A stretch of DNA of 7,092 nucleotides from Oscillospiraceae bacterium (GTDB lineage: Bacteria; Bacillota; Clostridia; Oscillospirales; QAMX01): NCBI GenBank assembly GCA_902772625.1, contig CACYBP010000351.1:1-7092 (forward strand), read 5' to 3'. The notes beneath the pieces were generated by a model. That model was given only the letters and a program-made list of their open reading frames with translations, was not told the origin of the DNA and made no database searches. The translations under genes were made by a program, and so were the position numbers. Within the stretch, counting starts at the first letter, position 1. Each line of letters opens with the position of its first letter. Shown one piece after another: positions 1 to 6,975 of this stretch.

Positions 1-1
1 C

Positions 2-889
2 GGCGTGCGCGAGGGCGTGGAGGAGGACGAAAACAAGAGAAACAAGATCGACTTCGTCCTCTGGTTCACCAAATCGAAATTCGAGGATCAGGAGCTGAAA
101 TGGGATTCCCCCTGGGGCGTGGGCTATCCCGGATGGCACATCGAATGCTCGGCCATCAGCATGAAATACCTCGGCGAATATCTCGATCTGCACTGCGGCG
201 GCATCGACAACGCCTTCCCCCATCACACCAACGAGATCGCCCAGAGCGAGGCCTATCTCGGCCATCCCTGGTGCCGTCAATGGTTCCACGTGCTGCATCT
301 GAACACCGCGGGCGGCAAGATGAGCAAATCCAAGGGTGAATTCCTCACCCTTTCGCTCCTGATCGAAAAGGGGTACGACCCCATGGTCTACCGCTTCTTC
401 TGCCTGCAGTCCCACTATCGAAAGGCCCTGGTCTTCTCCTGGGAGGCCCTGGACAACACGAAGGCTGCCTATGAAAAGCTCGTGGCCCGCGTCTCCCAGC
501 TTTCCGAAGAAGGCGAGGTCCGGGAAGAGGCCCTCGCTCCCTTCCGCGCTTCCTTCCGGGAGGCCCTGGGAAACGACCTCAACACCTCGCTTGCGGTCAC
601 GGCCCTTTACGACGTTCTGAAATCGGATCTTTCCGACAAGGAAAAGCGCCTTCTGGTCTCCGAATTCGACGGAGTCCTTTCGCTTTCGCTTTCGGAGCGC
701 GCGGCCGAGGCCGGGAAACAAAAAGAGGAGGAGATCACCGACCGGGAGATCCTCGGCCTGGTGGCCGAGAGAGCCGAGGCGCGCAAGGCGAAGAATTTCG
801 CCCGGGCCGACGAGATCCGCGATCTTCTCAAGAGCATGAACGTCACGGTGGAGGATACGCCGGACGGGCCGAAAATCATCAGAAAGTGA
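2..889 (+). CDS. cysS: Cysteinyl-tRNA synthetase, C-terminal part (5' end outside window)
   Basis: Class I aminoacyl-tRNA synthetase that attaches cysteine to tRNA-Cys in the cytoplasm. The reading frame is open to the left edge, so about 296 codons are seen; the family is about 460 residues, so roughly the first 165, with the HIGH motif and the first zinc cysteine, are missing. Numbering from the codon at base 2: GWHIEC supplies zinc ligand C49, FPHHTNE supplies H74 and E78, and the ATP-binding KMSKS loop is at 106-110. The loop continues as KG rather than the textbook LG. A DALR-type helical anticodon region follows (about 150-230). The C-terminus has the usual run ending in EDTPDGPK. The stop TGA is 12 bases before hisS. 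The GTG at base 5 is internal to the family alignment and is not a start. Identification is secure; only the missing N-terminus is unknown. Confidence 0.97.
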   Translation, partial: GVREGVEEDENKRNKIDFVLWFTKSKFEDQELKWDSPWGVGYPGWHIECSAISMKYLGEYLDLHCGGIDNAFPHHTNEIAQSEAYLGHPWCRQWFHVLHLNTAGGKMSKSKGEFLTLSLLIEKGYDPMVYRFFCLQSHYRKALVFSWEALDNTKAAYEKLVARVSQLSEEGEVREEALAPFRASFREALGNDLNTSLAVTALYDVLKSDLSDKEKRLLVSEFDGVLSLSLSERAAEAGKQKEEEITDREILGLVAERAEARKAKNFARADEIRDLLKSMNVTVEDTPDGPKIIRK

Positions 890-901
890 GTCTTTTTTAC
901 C

Positions 902-2200
902 ATGTCTGATCTGGCAAGAAACATCAAAGGCGCCTTCGACTACCTGCCCGAGCGGCAGCGGGTCAGGCGCGATATCGTCAAGGTCCTCACCGGGACCTTT
1001 GAAAAATACGGCTTTTCCCCGGTGGAAACGCCGATGCTGAACTATCTGGACCTTCTGGCCAGCAAATACGCCGGCGGCGCCGAGATCCTGAAGGAGGTCT
1101 ATTCGCTTCAGGATCAGGGCGGAAGAGATCTGGCCCTCCGGTACGACCTGACCGTGCCGCTCTGCAAGCTGGTGGCCATGAACCCCGGGCTTTCCATGCC
1201 CTTCAAGCGCTACGAGATCGGCAAGGTCTTCCGCAACGGGCCGGTGAAGGCCGGGCGCAACCGGGAATTCACCCAGTGCGACGTGGACATGGCCGGGGCC
1301 GACAGCCTGACCGCCGAGACCGAGTTTCTCGCCATGACCTCCGAGGTCTTCGACCGGATGGGCCTTCCCATCCGGGTGGAGCTTTCCAACCGCAAGCTGC
1401 TTTCGGGCCTGATCAAAAGGGCCGGGATCCCGGAGGAAAAGGCCGCCGGGGTGATCACCTCGGTGGACAAGCTGAAAAAGATCGGCCGGGACGGGGTCCT
1501 GAAGGAGCTTTCGGAATCCGGCGTGGAAGAAGAAAAGCTTCTCACCCTGTTCGATCTCTTCGAGCTGCCCTTTGAAGACCTGAAGAACGCTCCGGTCGAT
1601 CCGGAGGAAAATCCCCTGCTCGCCGCGGGGATCGAAGAGCTTTCCTCGCTCTTTTCGATGCTCGGCGCCGCGGGGTGCCTTGACAAGATCGTCTACGCGC
1701 CGCATCTCGCGCGGGGACTGGATATCTACACAGGCACGGTGTGGGAGGTCTTCATGACCGAGGGAAACGTGACCTCCAGCATCGGTGCCGGCGGCCGTTA
1801 CGACAACATCATCGGCAAGCTTTCCGGCGGGCGGGACATCCCCGCCGTGGGCATGACCTTCGGGCTGGACGTGATCTACGCGGTGCTTCTGGAGCGCGGC
1901 ACGGCCGACAAGGGCACCGAAACCGAGCTTTTCGTGATCCCCATGGGCACCGAGCCCCAGAGCGTCGCCCTGGCGGCCTCGCTGCGGCGGGAGGGGCTTT
2001 CGGTCTCGGTGGAGACCGTGAAGCGCAAGATGAAAAAATCCCTGGATTACGCCAACAAAGAGGGGATCCCCTTCGTGATCATCCTGGGGGAAAACGAAGC
2101 GGAATCCGGAAAGATCACCGTCAAAGCCATGGCGGCTCACGAATCGCGTGAGTTCTCCCTGGAGGACGCGGCCGGCATCGCCGCGTACGTGAGAGGATGA
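902..2200 (+). CDS. hisS: Histidyl-tRNA synthetase, eukaryote-like sequence type
   Basis: Class II synthetase that charges tRNA-His; 432 residues, full length. Visible are LRYDLTVP (79-86), motif 2 from FKRYEIGKVFR (101-111) to REFTQCDVDMAG (121-132), the histidine-binding RGLDIYTG (271-278; R271 corresponds to the catalytic Arg of the E. coli enzyme), GAGGRYD (295-301) and a C-terminal anticodon-binding domain (about 342-432). LRYDLTVP and the REF-x-QCD-x-D-x-AG pattern resemble human HARS1 more than E. coli HisRS, which has LRPEGT and REFHQ. Motif 3 ends GLDV (321-324), where both types normally have G-x-E-R, so the motif-3 Arg is absent. The anticodon domain and the RGLDxYTG motif argue against HisZ, the shortened HisRS paralogue that assists HisG. 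ATG 902 is the only possible start after the cysS stop, because the two genes share a frame and no other start codon lies between. A weak AAAGTGAG ribosome site sits at 883-890. The stop overlaps the next start. Confidence 0.92.
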   Translation: MSDLARNIKGAFDYLPERQRVRRDIVKVLTGTFEKYGFSPVETPMLNYLDLLASKYAGGAEILKEVYSLQDQGGRDLALRYDLTVPLCKLVAMNPGLSMPFKRYEIGKVFRNGPVKAGRNREFTQCDVDMAGADSLTAETEFLAMTSEVFDRMGLPIRVELSNRKLLSGLIKRAGIPEEKAAGVITSVDKLKKIGRDGVLKELSESGVEEEKLLTLFDLFELPFEDLKNAPVDPEENPLLAAGIEELSSLFSMLGAAGCLDKIVYAPHLARGLDIYTGTVWEVFMTEGNVTSSIGAGGRYDNIIGKLSGGRDIPAVGMTFGLDVIYAVLLERGTADKGTETELFVIPMGTEPQSVALAASLRREGLSVSVETVKRKMKKSLDYANKEGIPFVIILGENEAESGKITVKAMAAHESREFSLEDAAGIAAYVRG

Positions 2201-3024
2201 TCCTGACCGATTCCCACACCCACTCTTTTTTCTCCCACGACGGCAAGGCCCCGCGGGAGGACATGGCCCGGGCGGCCCGGGAAAAGGGCCTGCGGAGGCT
2301 TTACCAGACCGAACACTTCGACGCCTACACCGACGGCGGGACCAAGAGAATCCGCTATTTCGAGGAGACGATCTTTTCCGCGCCTCCCCTGAAGGATCCG
2401 CCGGTGGAGCTGCCCCTTTCCATCGAGCTTGGGGAGATGGGCGAGGCCCCGGAGGAAAGCCGGGAGCTTCTCTCCCGGCACCCCTACGAATTCGTGCTCG
2501 GCGCGCTTCATCATCTCCGGGGCGAGAAGGGCTTTCTTTCAAGAGATTACTCCTCCGACGGGGAATGCCGCCTGCTTTTCGAGCGGTATCTTTACGAGCT
2601 TCTCATCGCCGCGGAGGAGACCGAGTACGATTCCCTGGCGCATATGGATTACCCGCTCCGGTATTTTTACGCGAAGCGCGGACTTCTTCTCCGACTGGAG
2701 GACTATCCGGAGGAGGTGGAGGCAATCCTCGGCGTCCTGATCAAAAGGGGAAAGGCCCTGGAATTGAACACCGCCGCCCTCCGGAAGGGGTATCCCGCCC
2801 TGATGACCGGAACCGTGAAACGCTTCCGGGAGATGGGGGGAAAATACGTGACGGTGGGCTCCGACGCCCACGCGCCCGTCGATCTCGCCGCGCATTTCGA
2901 CGAGGCCGAAAGGTCGCTTCGCGAAGCGGGCTTTACCCATTACGCCGTTTACCGGAAACGCAAGCCGGTCCTGATCCCCCTTTCGGGGGAGGAGACCGGC
3001 CTCACCGGCCCGAAAACAGAGTAA
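2197..3024 (+). CDS. PHP-domain phosphoesterase, histidinol-phosphatase (HisJ/HisK) family
   Basis: 275 residues, the usual size for PHP-type histidinol-phosphatases, which remove phosphate from L-histidinol phosphate in the penultimate part of histidine synthesis. The trinuclear metal site of the PHP fold can be followed through the protein: H7-x-H9 in DSHTHS, D15, H40 in TEH, E77, H105/H106 in GALHH, H149 in AHMD, and D223-A-H225 in GSDAH. The short hydrophilic C-terminus looks non-catalytic. There is no signal peptide, so the protein is cytoplasmic. The start ATG overlaps the hisS stop (ATGA), and AGAGG lies directly against it, too close for a good Shine-Dalgarno site, so translation is probably coupled to hisS. 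PHP enzymes also include other phosphoesterases and polymerase-associated domains, so the exact substrate is inferred from family resemblance. No other his biosynthesis gene is in the window. Confidence 0.85.
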   Translation: MILTDSHTHSFFSHDGKAPREDMARAAREKGLRRLYQTEHFDAYTDGGTKRIRYFEETIFSAPPLKDPPVELPLSIELGEMGEAPEESRELLSRHPYEFVLGALHHLRGEKGFLSRDYSSDGECRLLFERYLYELLIAAEETEYDSLAHMDYPLRYFYAKRGLLLRLEDYPEEVEAILGVLIKRGKALELNTAALRKGYPALMTGTVKRFREMGGKYVTVGSDAHAPVDLAAHFDEAERSLREAGFTHYAVYRKRKPVLIPLSGEETGLTGPKTE

Positions 3025-3052
3025 AAGCGGAACCCGGGCCGCCGCAGAGAAG

Positions 3053-3730
3053 ATGGATTATCAGGCATTGCAGGAAAACGCCCGGAGGCTTCTCCGGCGC
3101 GTGGAAGAGCTCGGAGAAGAGGCGGGGCACGGGGTGACCCTGCTCGCCGCCTCCAAAACGCGGAACAAAGAGGAGATCCGCGCCGTCAAAGAGGCAGGGA
3201 TCTCCTTCTTCGGTGAAAACCGCGCGGACGAGCTGAAAAAGAAAGACGGGGAAGGCGCCTACGAGGGCGCGCACCTGCATTTCATCGGCACCTTCCAGTC
3301 CAACAAGGCGAAATATCTGGTGGGGCGGGCCGAGCTGATCCACTCGCTTTCCACCGAAAGCGCCGCGGAAGCCGTCGAAAAGGAGGCCCTGAAGCGCGGG
3401 ATCCGCCAGAAGGTGCTGGAGGAGATCCACGTGGGGAACGAGGCCACCAAGAGCGGCGTCCCCCTTGCCGGGGCGGAGGATTTCGCCCGGTATCTTCAGA
3501 AATTCCCCCATATCGACCTGCGGGGATTCATGTGCGTGCCTCCGGTGGGAGAAGATCCCACGCCCTATTTCGAGGCGGTGGCCGCGCTTTATCAGAGGCT
3601 CGGGCCGGTCTACGGCTTCGACACCCTCTCCATGGGCATGACCCACGATTACGAAAAGGCGATCCGCGCCGGCGCCAATCTGGTCCGGATCGGCACCGCC
3701 CTTTTCGGAGAAAGAAACTATCCAAGGTGA
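3053..3730 (+). CDS. YggS/YlmE (PLPBP/PROSC) family pyridoxal-phosphate homeostasis protein
   Basis: 225 residues, matching the family. It folds like the N-terminal barrel of alanine racemase and binds pyridoxal 5'-phosphate without known enzymatic activity; family members buffer PLP and influence amino-acid and keto-acid pools. The PLP lysine is K35 in LLAASKTR. Other family marks are FGEN (53-56), HFIGTFQSNKAKYL (76-89, where the position after IG is Thr; His is frequent there) and the phosphate-binding region SMGMTHDYEKAI (193-204) followed by VRIGTALFG (211-219). The start at ATG 3053 gives the usual N-terminus; the ribosome site is weak (GAGAAG just upstream). It lies 28 bases after the PHP gene and 4 bases before the RNHCP gene. 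In many Gram-positive bacteria the homologue ylmE sits beside the division genes sepF/ylmG; here that neighbourhood is absent and the nearest wall-related gene is the PBP two genes downstream. Confidence 0.95.
   Translation: MDYQALQENARRLLRRVEELGEEAGHGVTLLAASKTRNKEEIRAVKEAGISFFGENRADELKKKDGEGAYEGAHLHFIGTFQSNKAKYLVGRAELIHSLSTESAAEAVEKEALKRGIRQKVLEEIHVGNEATKSGVPLAGAEDFARYLQKFPHIDLRGFMCVPPVGEDPTPYFEAVAALYQRLGPVYGFDTLSMGMTHDYEKAIRAGANLVRIGTALFGERNYPR
3724..3730 (+). promoter_or_regulatory. Shine-Dalgarno site for the RNHCP gene, inside the yggS stop
   Basis: AAGGTGA matches the anti-Shine-Dalgarno complement and contains the TGA stop of the preceding gene. It is 4 bases before GTG 3735, which fixes that non-ATG start and suggests that ribosomes finishing yggS can start the next gene. 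Confidence 0.8.
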
Positions 3731-3734
3731 TCCC

Positions 3735-4058
3735 GTGTCCAGAAAAACCGAAAACACCGGATTCGTCTGCGAGGTCTGCGGGAAGACGGTCCTTCCCGTG
3801 ACCAACGGAAGCTTCCGGAACCACTGCCCCTTCTGCCTTTCGTCCAAACACGTGGATATCCTCCCCGGCGACCGCCAAAGCGACTGCGGGGGGATCCTGC
3901 GTCCGGTGGGGGTGGATTACAAGGGAAGCAAGGGGTGGATGATCCTGCATCGATGCGAAAAATGCGGATATACTACGCAGAACAAGGCCGCGGTGGACAC
4001 CGTCCAGCCCGACGATCTTCTGCTTCTCACCGCTATTGCCAATCAAAACCGGAAATAA
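3735..4058 (+). CDS. RNHCP-domain small zinc-binding protein
   Basis: 107 residues starting at GTG, chosen because AAGGTGA lies 4 bases upstream. The protein carries the signature that names the RNHCP domain: R28-N-H-C-P32, then FCLSSKHVD (33-41). Likely zinc ligands are C12 and C15 (CEVC), H30/C31 and C34 (HCPFC), C51, and C74 and C77 (CEKC), a pattern of two zinc-ribbon knuckles. There is no signal peptide or membrane segment, so it is probably cytoplasmic. The molecular role of RNHCP proteins is not known to me; a nucleic-acid or ribosome-related role would be a guess from the zinc-ribbon look alone. It is tightly packed between the YggS-family gene and the PBP gene (4 and 12 base gaps), so it is co-transcribed and probably co-translated with them. 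Family assignment is confident; function is open. Confidence 0.9.
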   Translation: MSRKTENTGFVCEVCGKTVLPVTNGSFRNHCPFCLSSKHVDILPGDRQSDCGGILRPVGVDYKGSKGWMILHRCEKCGYTTQNKAAVDTVQPDDLLLLTAIANQNRK

Positions 4059-4066
4059 GGGGGTGA
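4057..4066 (+). promoter_or_regulatory. Strong Shine-Dalgarno site for the PBP gene
   Basis: AAGGGGGTGA differs from the ideal AAGGAGGTGA at one base and ends 4 bases before TTG 4071. This supports the rare TTG start of the penicillin-binding protein. It begins inside the TAA stop of the RNHCP gene. Confidence 0.85.
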
Positions 4067-4070
4067 GGCA

Positions 4071-6824
4071 TTGGCCGATCTCGCATCCTTTCTGCGCAAA
4101 TGCGCGTCCCGTCTGAAAGCCAAAAAAAGAGACCGTCTCCGGGTCAATATCCTGGGGGGCCTTTTCAAGATCCTTCTGTCGGTGGTCCTGATCGCGATCA
4201 TCACCGGCTCCATCTGCCTGATGGCGGCGGCGGTCTATATCTCCCGGTACATCGATACCGATATGGACCTGAGCATCGCCTCCACCGAGCTGAATTACTC
4301 CACCCAGATCTTCGCCCCCGACGAAGAGGGAAAGGATCAGGTGATCTATACCCTCCACGGCGGGCAGAACCGGGAATGGGTCAGCTATGAGGACATCCCG
4401 GACTATCTGAAAAAGGCCATCGTCGCCATCGAGGACGAGCGCTTCTGGACCCACCGGGGGGTGGACTGGAAGCGGACCCTGAGCGCCGGGGCGCACATGC
4501 TTTCGGGCTTTTCCTCCAGCTACGGCGGCTCCACCATCACCCAGCAGCTGATCAAAAACATCACCGGCGACGACGAGGTGACGGTCCAGCGCAAGATCCA
4601 GGAGATCCTGCGGGCGATGGAGCTGGAAAAGCACATGTCCAAAGAAGAGATCCTGGAGCTTTATCTCAACACCATCAGCCTTTCCCAGGGCTGCTATGGC
4701 GTGCAGACCGCCGCGAAGGTCTATTTCGGCAAGGACGTGAGCGAGCTTGATCTCGCCGAATGCGCCTCCATCGCCGGCATCACCAACCTGCCCTCCTATT
4801 ACGATCCCTTCGTCTATCCCGAGCACAATCTCGCCCGCCAGAAGGACATCCTCTGGAAAATGCACGAGCTGGGCGTCATCACCGACGCCGAATACGAGGC
4901 GGCCAAGACCGAGGAGTTGGTCTTCCTGCGCGACAACGAGACCGAGGAGGAAGAACCCGAGGTCGTCCAGTCCTATTTCATCGACCTGGTGATCGACACG
5001 GTGATCCGGGATCTGCAGAACCAGCTGGGCTACAGCAAGGAGGTCGCCACGCGCCTTCTCTATTCCGGCGGGCTTCAGATCTACACCACCATGGATTCCA
5101 AGGTGCAGAGCGCCCTGGAAAAGGTCTACACCGACAGCTCCAATTTCCAGCGTCTCAAGGGCATCACCCAGCCCCAGAGCGCCATGATCGTCTATTCCAC
5201 CGACGGCGATATCCTCGGCGTGGTGGGCGGGCGCGGCACCAAGCAGGGGGCGCGCGTTCTGAACCGGGCGAAATCGCTCCGGTCGGCCGGCTCGGCCATC
5301 AAGCCGCTTTCGGCCTACTCCCCGGCCCTGGAAAACGATCTGATCACCCCCTTCACGGTGGTGGACGACTATCCCGATCTTTATACCGACGTGAACGGGA
5401 CCCTGATCGAAAAGCCGAAGGAGTTTTCGGGCAAGCTGAAGGCCTACCCCAAGAATTATTACGACGGCTTCCGGGGACTGGTCACGGTCCGGCGCGCGGT
5501 GGAGCTTTCCATCAACACCGTGGCCGTGAAAATGGTGGAAGAACTCGGGATCCCCAAGAGCTACAGCTTCCTGGAGAGCAAGTTCGGGATCTCTTCCCTG
5601 GTCAACACCTCCGAAAAGGGCGATATGAACTACGGTTCGCTGGCTCTGGGCGGCTTTTACCGGGGGGTCTCGCTTCTGGAGCTGACCTCGGGCTACACCA
5701 CCTTCACCAACGGCGGCGTGCATAACAGCCCCCGGGTCTACACCATCATCACCGACGCGGAGGGCAACGTCCTGATCGACAACGTCCACCGCTCCACCAA
5801 GGTGCTCTCCGAAAAGGCCAATTACTACATGACCTACATGCTGGAAAGCGCCATCATCCGCGGTACCGCCACCGCCGCCCAGATCAAGGGCATCGCCACC
5901 GCCGGCAAGACCGGTACCACCAACTCCGACAAGGACCGCTGGTTCATCGGCTTCACCCCCTACTACGTGGGCGGGGTCTGGTACGGCTACGACTATCCCA
6001 AGGAGATCAAAGGCGCCGACGGCAACCCGGCTCTGAAGGCCTGGAAGCTGGTGATGGACGAGCTTCACGAGAACCTCTCCCCCGCCGAATTCCCGGTGCC
6101 CGACCGGCTGGTCTCGGCCGGGTACTGTCTGGACAGCGGTAACCGGCCGTCCGATCTCTGCAAGCTGGACGTCCGCGGCTCGAGCCGCGCGGCCTCCGGG
6201 TACTATTACGAGGGCGACAAGCCCACCGGCACCTGCAAGGTCCACGTGGAGTGCGTGATCTGCGAGGAGTCCGGAAAGCTCGCGACCCCGTACTGCGAGC
6301 ACACCAAGCGGGTCGCGGTGCTGGAGCTCGACCGCGAGAGTCTGGCCGGCAAGCTGAAGGTCAGCGACGAAAACGCCCTGGCCATAAAGATCGCCGTCCC
6401 CGACGATTACAAGGGGCTTCTCCCCTGGGCCAAGGAAGCCGATCAGAAGACCCAGAGAGAATTGAAGGCCAAGACCTACGTCAACGGATACAAGGATCAC
6501 GTCGATTTCTGCCCGCTCCACGCGAAGGAGCCGGAGCCTGAGACCGAACCGGAGACCGAGACCGAGTCCGAGACCACCACGAAGAAGCCCGAAACTGAAT
6601 CTGAAACCACCACGAAGAAGCCCGAAACTGAATCTGAAACCACCACGAAGAAGCCCGAGACCGAATCTGAAACCACCACGAAGAAGCCCGAGACTGAATC
6701 TGAAACCACTACGAAGAAGCCCGAGACCGAGTCCGAGACCACCACGAAGAAGCCCGAGAAGGAGACCGAGCGGGAAACCACCCCGCTCCTCCCCGATCCC
6801 CGGCTCCCGGAGGAAAGCGAATAG
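4071..6824 (+). CDS. Class A (bifunctional) penicillin-binding protein, PBP1a type, with repeat tail
   Basis: 917 residues. It polymerises lipid II into glycan strands and cross-links their peptides outside the membrane. Layout: a basic cytoplasmic N-terminus (1-27), one membrane anchor (about 28-56), a GT51 glycosyltransferase domain (about 90-280) and a transpeptidase domain (about 365-645). In GT51, EDERFWTHRG (121-130) carries the catalytic Glu E121; GGSTITQQLIKN (152-163) and RKIQEILRA (174-182) follow. In the transpeptidase the nucleophile is S408 of S-A-I-K411, with S480-I-N482 and K613-T-G-T616. An acidic linker (EEEEPE, 292-297) joins the two domains. After the transpeptidase comes a segment with seven cysteines (C686, C697, C722, C728, C731, C742, C814), then a low-complexity tail of six 11-residue repeats (830-895). 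TTG 4071 is chosen because of the strong ribosome site ending 4 bases upstream and the normal N-terminus it gives. It is the last gene before the terminator. All catalytic motifs are intact, so activity is expected. Confidence 0.97.
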   Translation: MADLASFLRKCASRLKAKKRDRLRVNILGGLFKILLSVVLIAIITGSICLMAAAVYISRYIDTDMDLSIASTELNYSTQIFAPDEEGKDQVIYTLHGGQNREWVSYEDIPDYLKKAIVAIEDERFWTHRGVDWKRTLSAGAHMLSGFSSSYGGSTITQQLIKNITGDDEVTVQRKIQEILRAMELEKHMSKEEILELYLNTISLSQGCYGVQTAAKVYFGKDVSELDLAECASIAGITNLPSYYDPFVYPEHNLARQKDILWKMHELGVITDAEYEAAKTEELVFLRDNETEEEEPEVVQSYFIDLVIDTVIRDLQNQLGYSKEVATRLLYSGGLQIYTTMDSKVQSALEKVYTDSSNFQRLKGITQPQSAMIVYSTDGDILGVVGGRGTKQGARVLNRAKSLRSAGSAIKPLSAYSPALENDLITPFTVVDDYPDLYTDVNGTLIEKPKEFSGKLKAYPKNYYDGFRGLVTVRRAVELSINTVAVKMVEELGIPKSYSFLESKFGISSLVNTSEKGDMNYGSLALGGFYRGVSLLELTSGYTTFTNGGVHNSPRVYTIITDAEGNVLIDNVHRSTKVLSEKANYYMTYMLESAIIRGTATAAQIKGIATAGKTGTTNSDKDRWFIGFTPYYVGGVWYGYDYPKEIKGADGNPALKAWKLVMDELHENLSPAEFPVPDRLVSAGYCLDSGNRPSDLCKLDVRGSSRAASGYYYEGDKPTGTCKVHVECVICEESGKLATPYCEHTKRVAVLELDRESLAGKLKVSDENALAIKIAVPDDYKGLLPWAKEADQKTQRELKAKTYVNGYKDHVDFCPLHAKEPEPETEPETETESETTTKKPETESETTTKKPETESETTTKKPETESETTTKKPETESETTTKKPETESETTTKKPEKETERETTPLLPDPRLPEESE
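6558..6755 (+). repeat. Tandem repeat, 6 copies of 33 bp, inside the PBP gene
   Basis: Six perfect-length 33-base units encode ETESETTTKKP six times without any amino-acid change, followed by a degenerate partial copy (EKETERETTP). At DNA level units 1 and 6 are identical to each other (GC-rich codons GAG, ACC, TCC) and units 2 and 3 are identical to each other (GAA, ACT, TCT); units 4 and 5 are intermediates. The second half of each unit (ACCACCACGAAGAAGCCC) is invariant except for one ACT in unit 5. The array lies in the extracellular C-terminus and preserves the frame whatever the copy number. Confidence 0.98.
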
Positions 6825-6851
6825 CCTTCCCGGTTTTCAGGACCGATACGG

Positions 6852-6890
6852 AAAAAACACGCTGAGAAAGGTTTCTCAGCGTGTTTTTTT
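6852..6890 (+). terminator. Rho-independent terminator after the PBP gene
   Basis: The stem CACGCTGAGAA (6858-6868) pairs perfectly with TTCTCAGCGTG (6873-6883) around a 4-base loop and is followed by seven T (6884-6890). It starts about 30 bases after the PBP stop. Six A at 6852-6857 precede the stem, so the structure is nearly symmetrical and could also stop transcripts arriving from the other side. Confidence 0.94.
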
Positions 6891-6975
6891 GCGTATGCGG
6901 TCTTCCCGATCGGCATCAGATTTCATACGGGTGAGCGCAAAGGACGGCGCGGAACGGGAGACGTCAGAAAAGACA

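Noticed and set aside
881..901. T6 run between cysS and hisS as a possible terminator
   Set aside because: Only a 4-base stem (AAAG/CTTT) precedes it, too weak for termination, and the gap is just 12 bases within a tightly packed gene set.
887..904. Possible CysRS-HisRS fusion by readthrough, since both genes share a frame separated by one TGA and four codons
   Set aside because: There is no sign of recoding (no structured element or known context), hisS has its own ATG, and both proteins end and begin as their families do.
902..2200. HisZ (ATP phosphoribosyltransferase regulatory subunit) instead of HisS
   Set aside because: HisZ lacks the C-terminal anticodon-binding domain and usually loses the histidine-binding signature; both are present here, and no hisG is next to it.
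3528..6521. A 997-codon open frame on the minus strand covering the end of yggS, the RNHCP gene and most of the PBP gene
   Set aside because: Its codons are exactly in register with the sense codons of the RNHCP and PBP genes. It stays open because those genes avoid TTA, CTA and TCA, as expected from GC-rich third positions. The predicted protein has no recognisable domain, and the sense strand has full catalytic motifs.
6497..6916. Minus-strand open frame over the tandem repeat, predicted to encode repeats rich in Val, Ser, Gly and Phe
   Set aside because: It is the antisense reading of the 33-bp array and runs through the terminator. No ribosome site or domain supports it.
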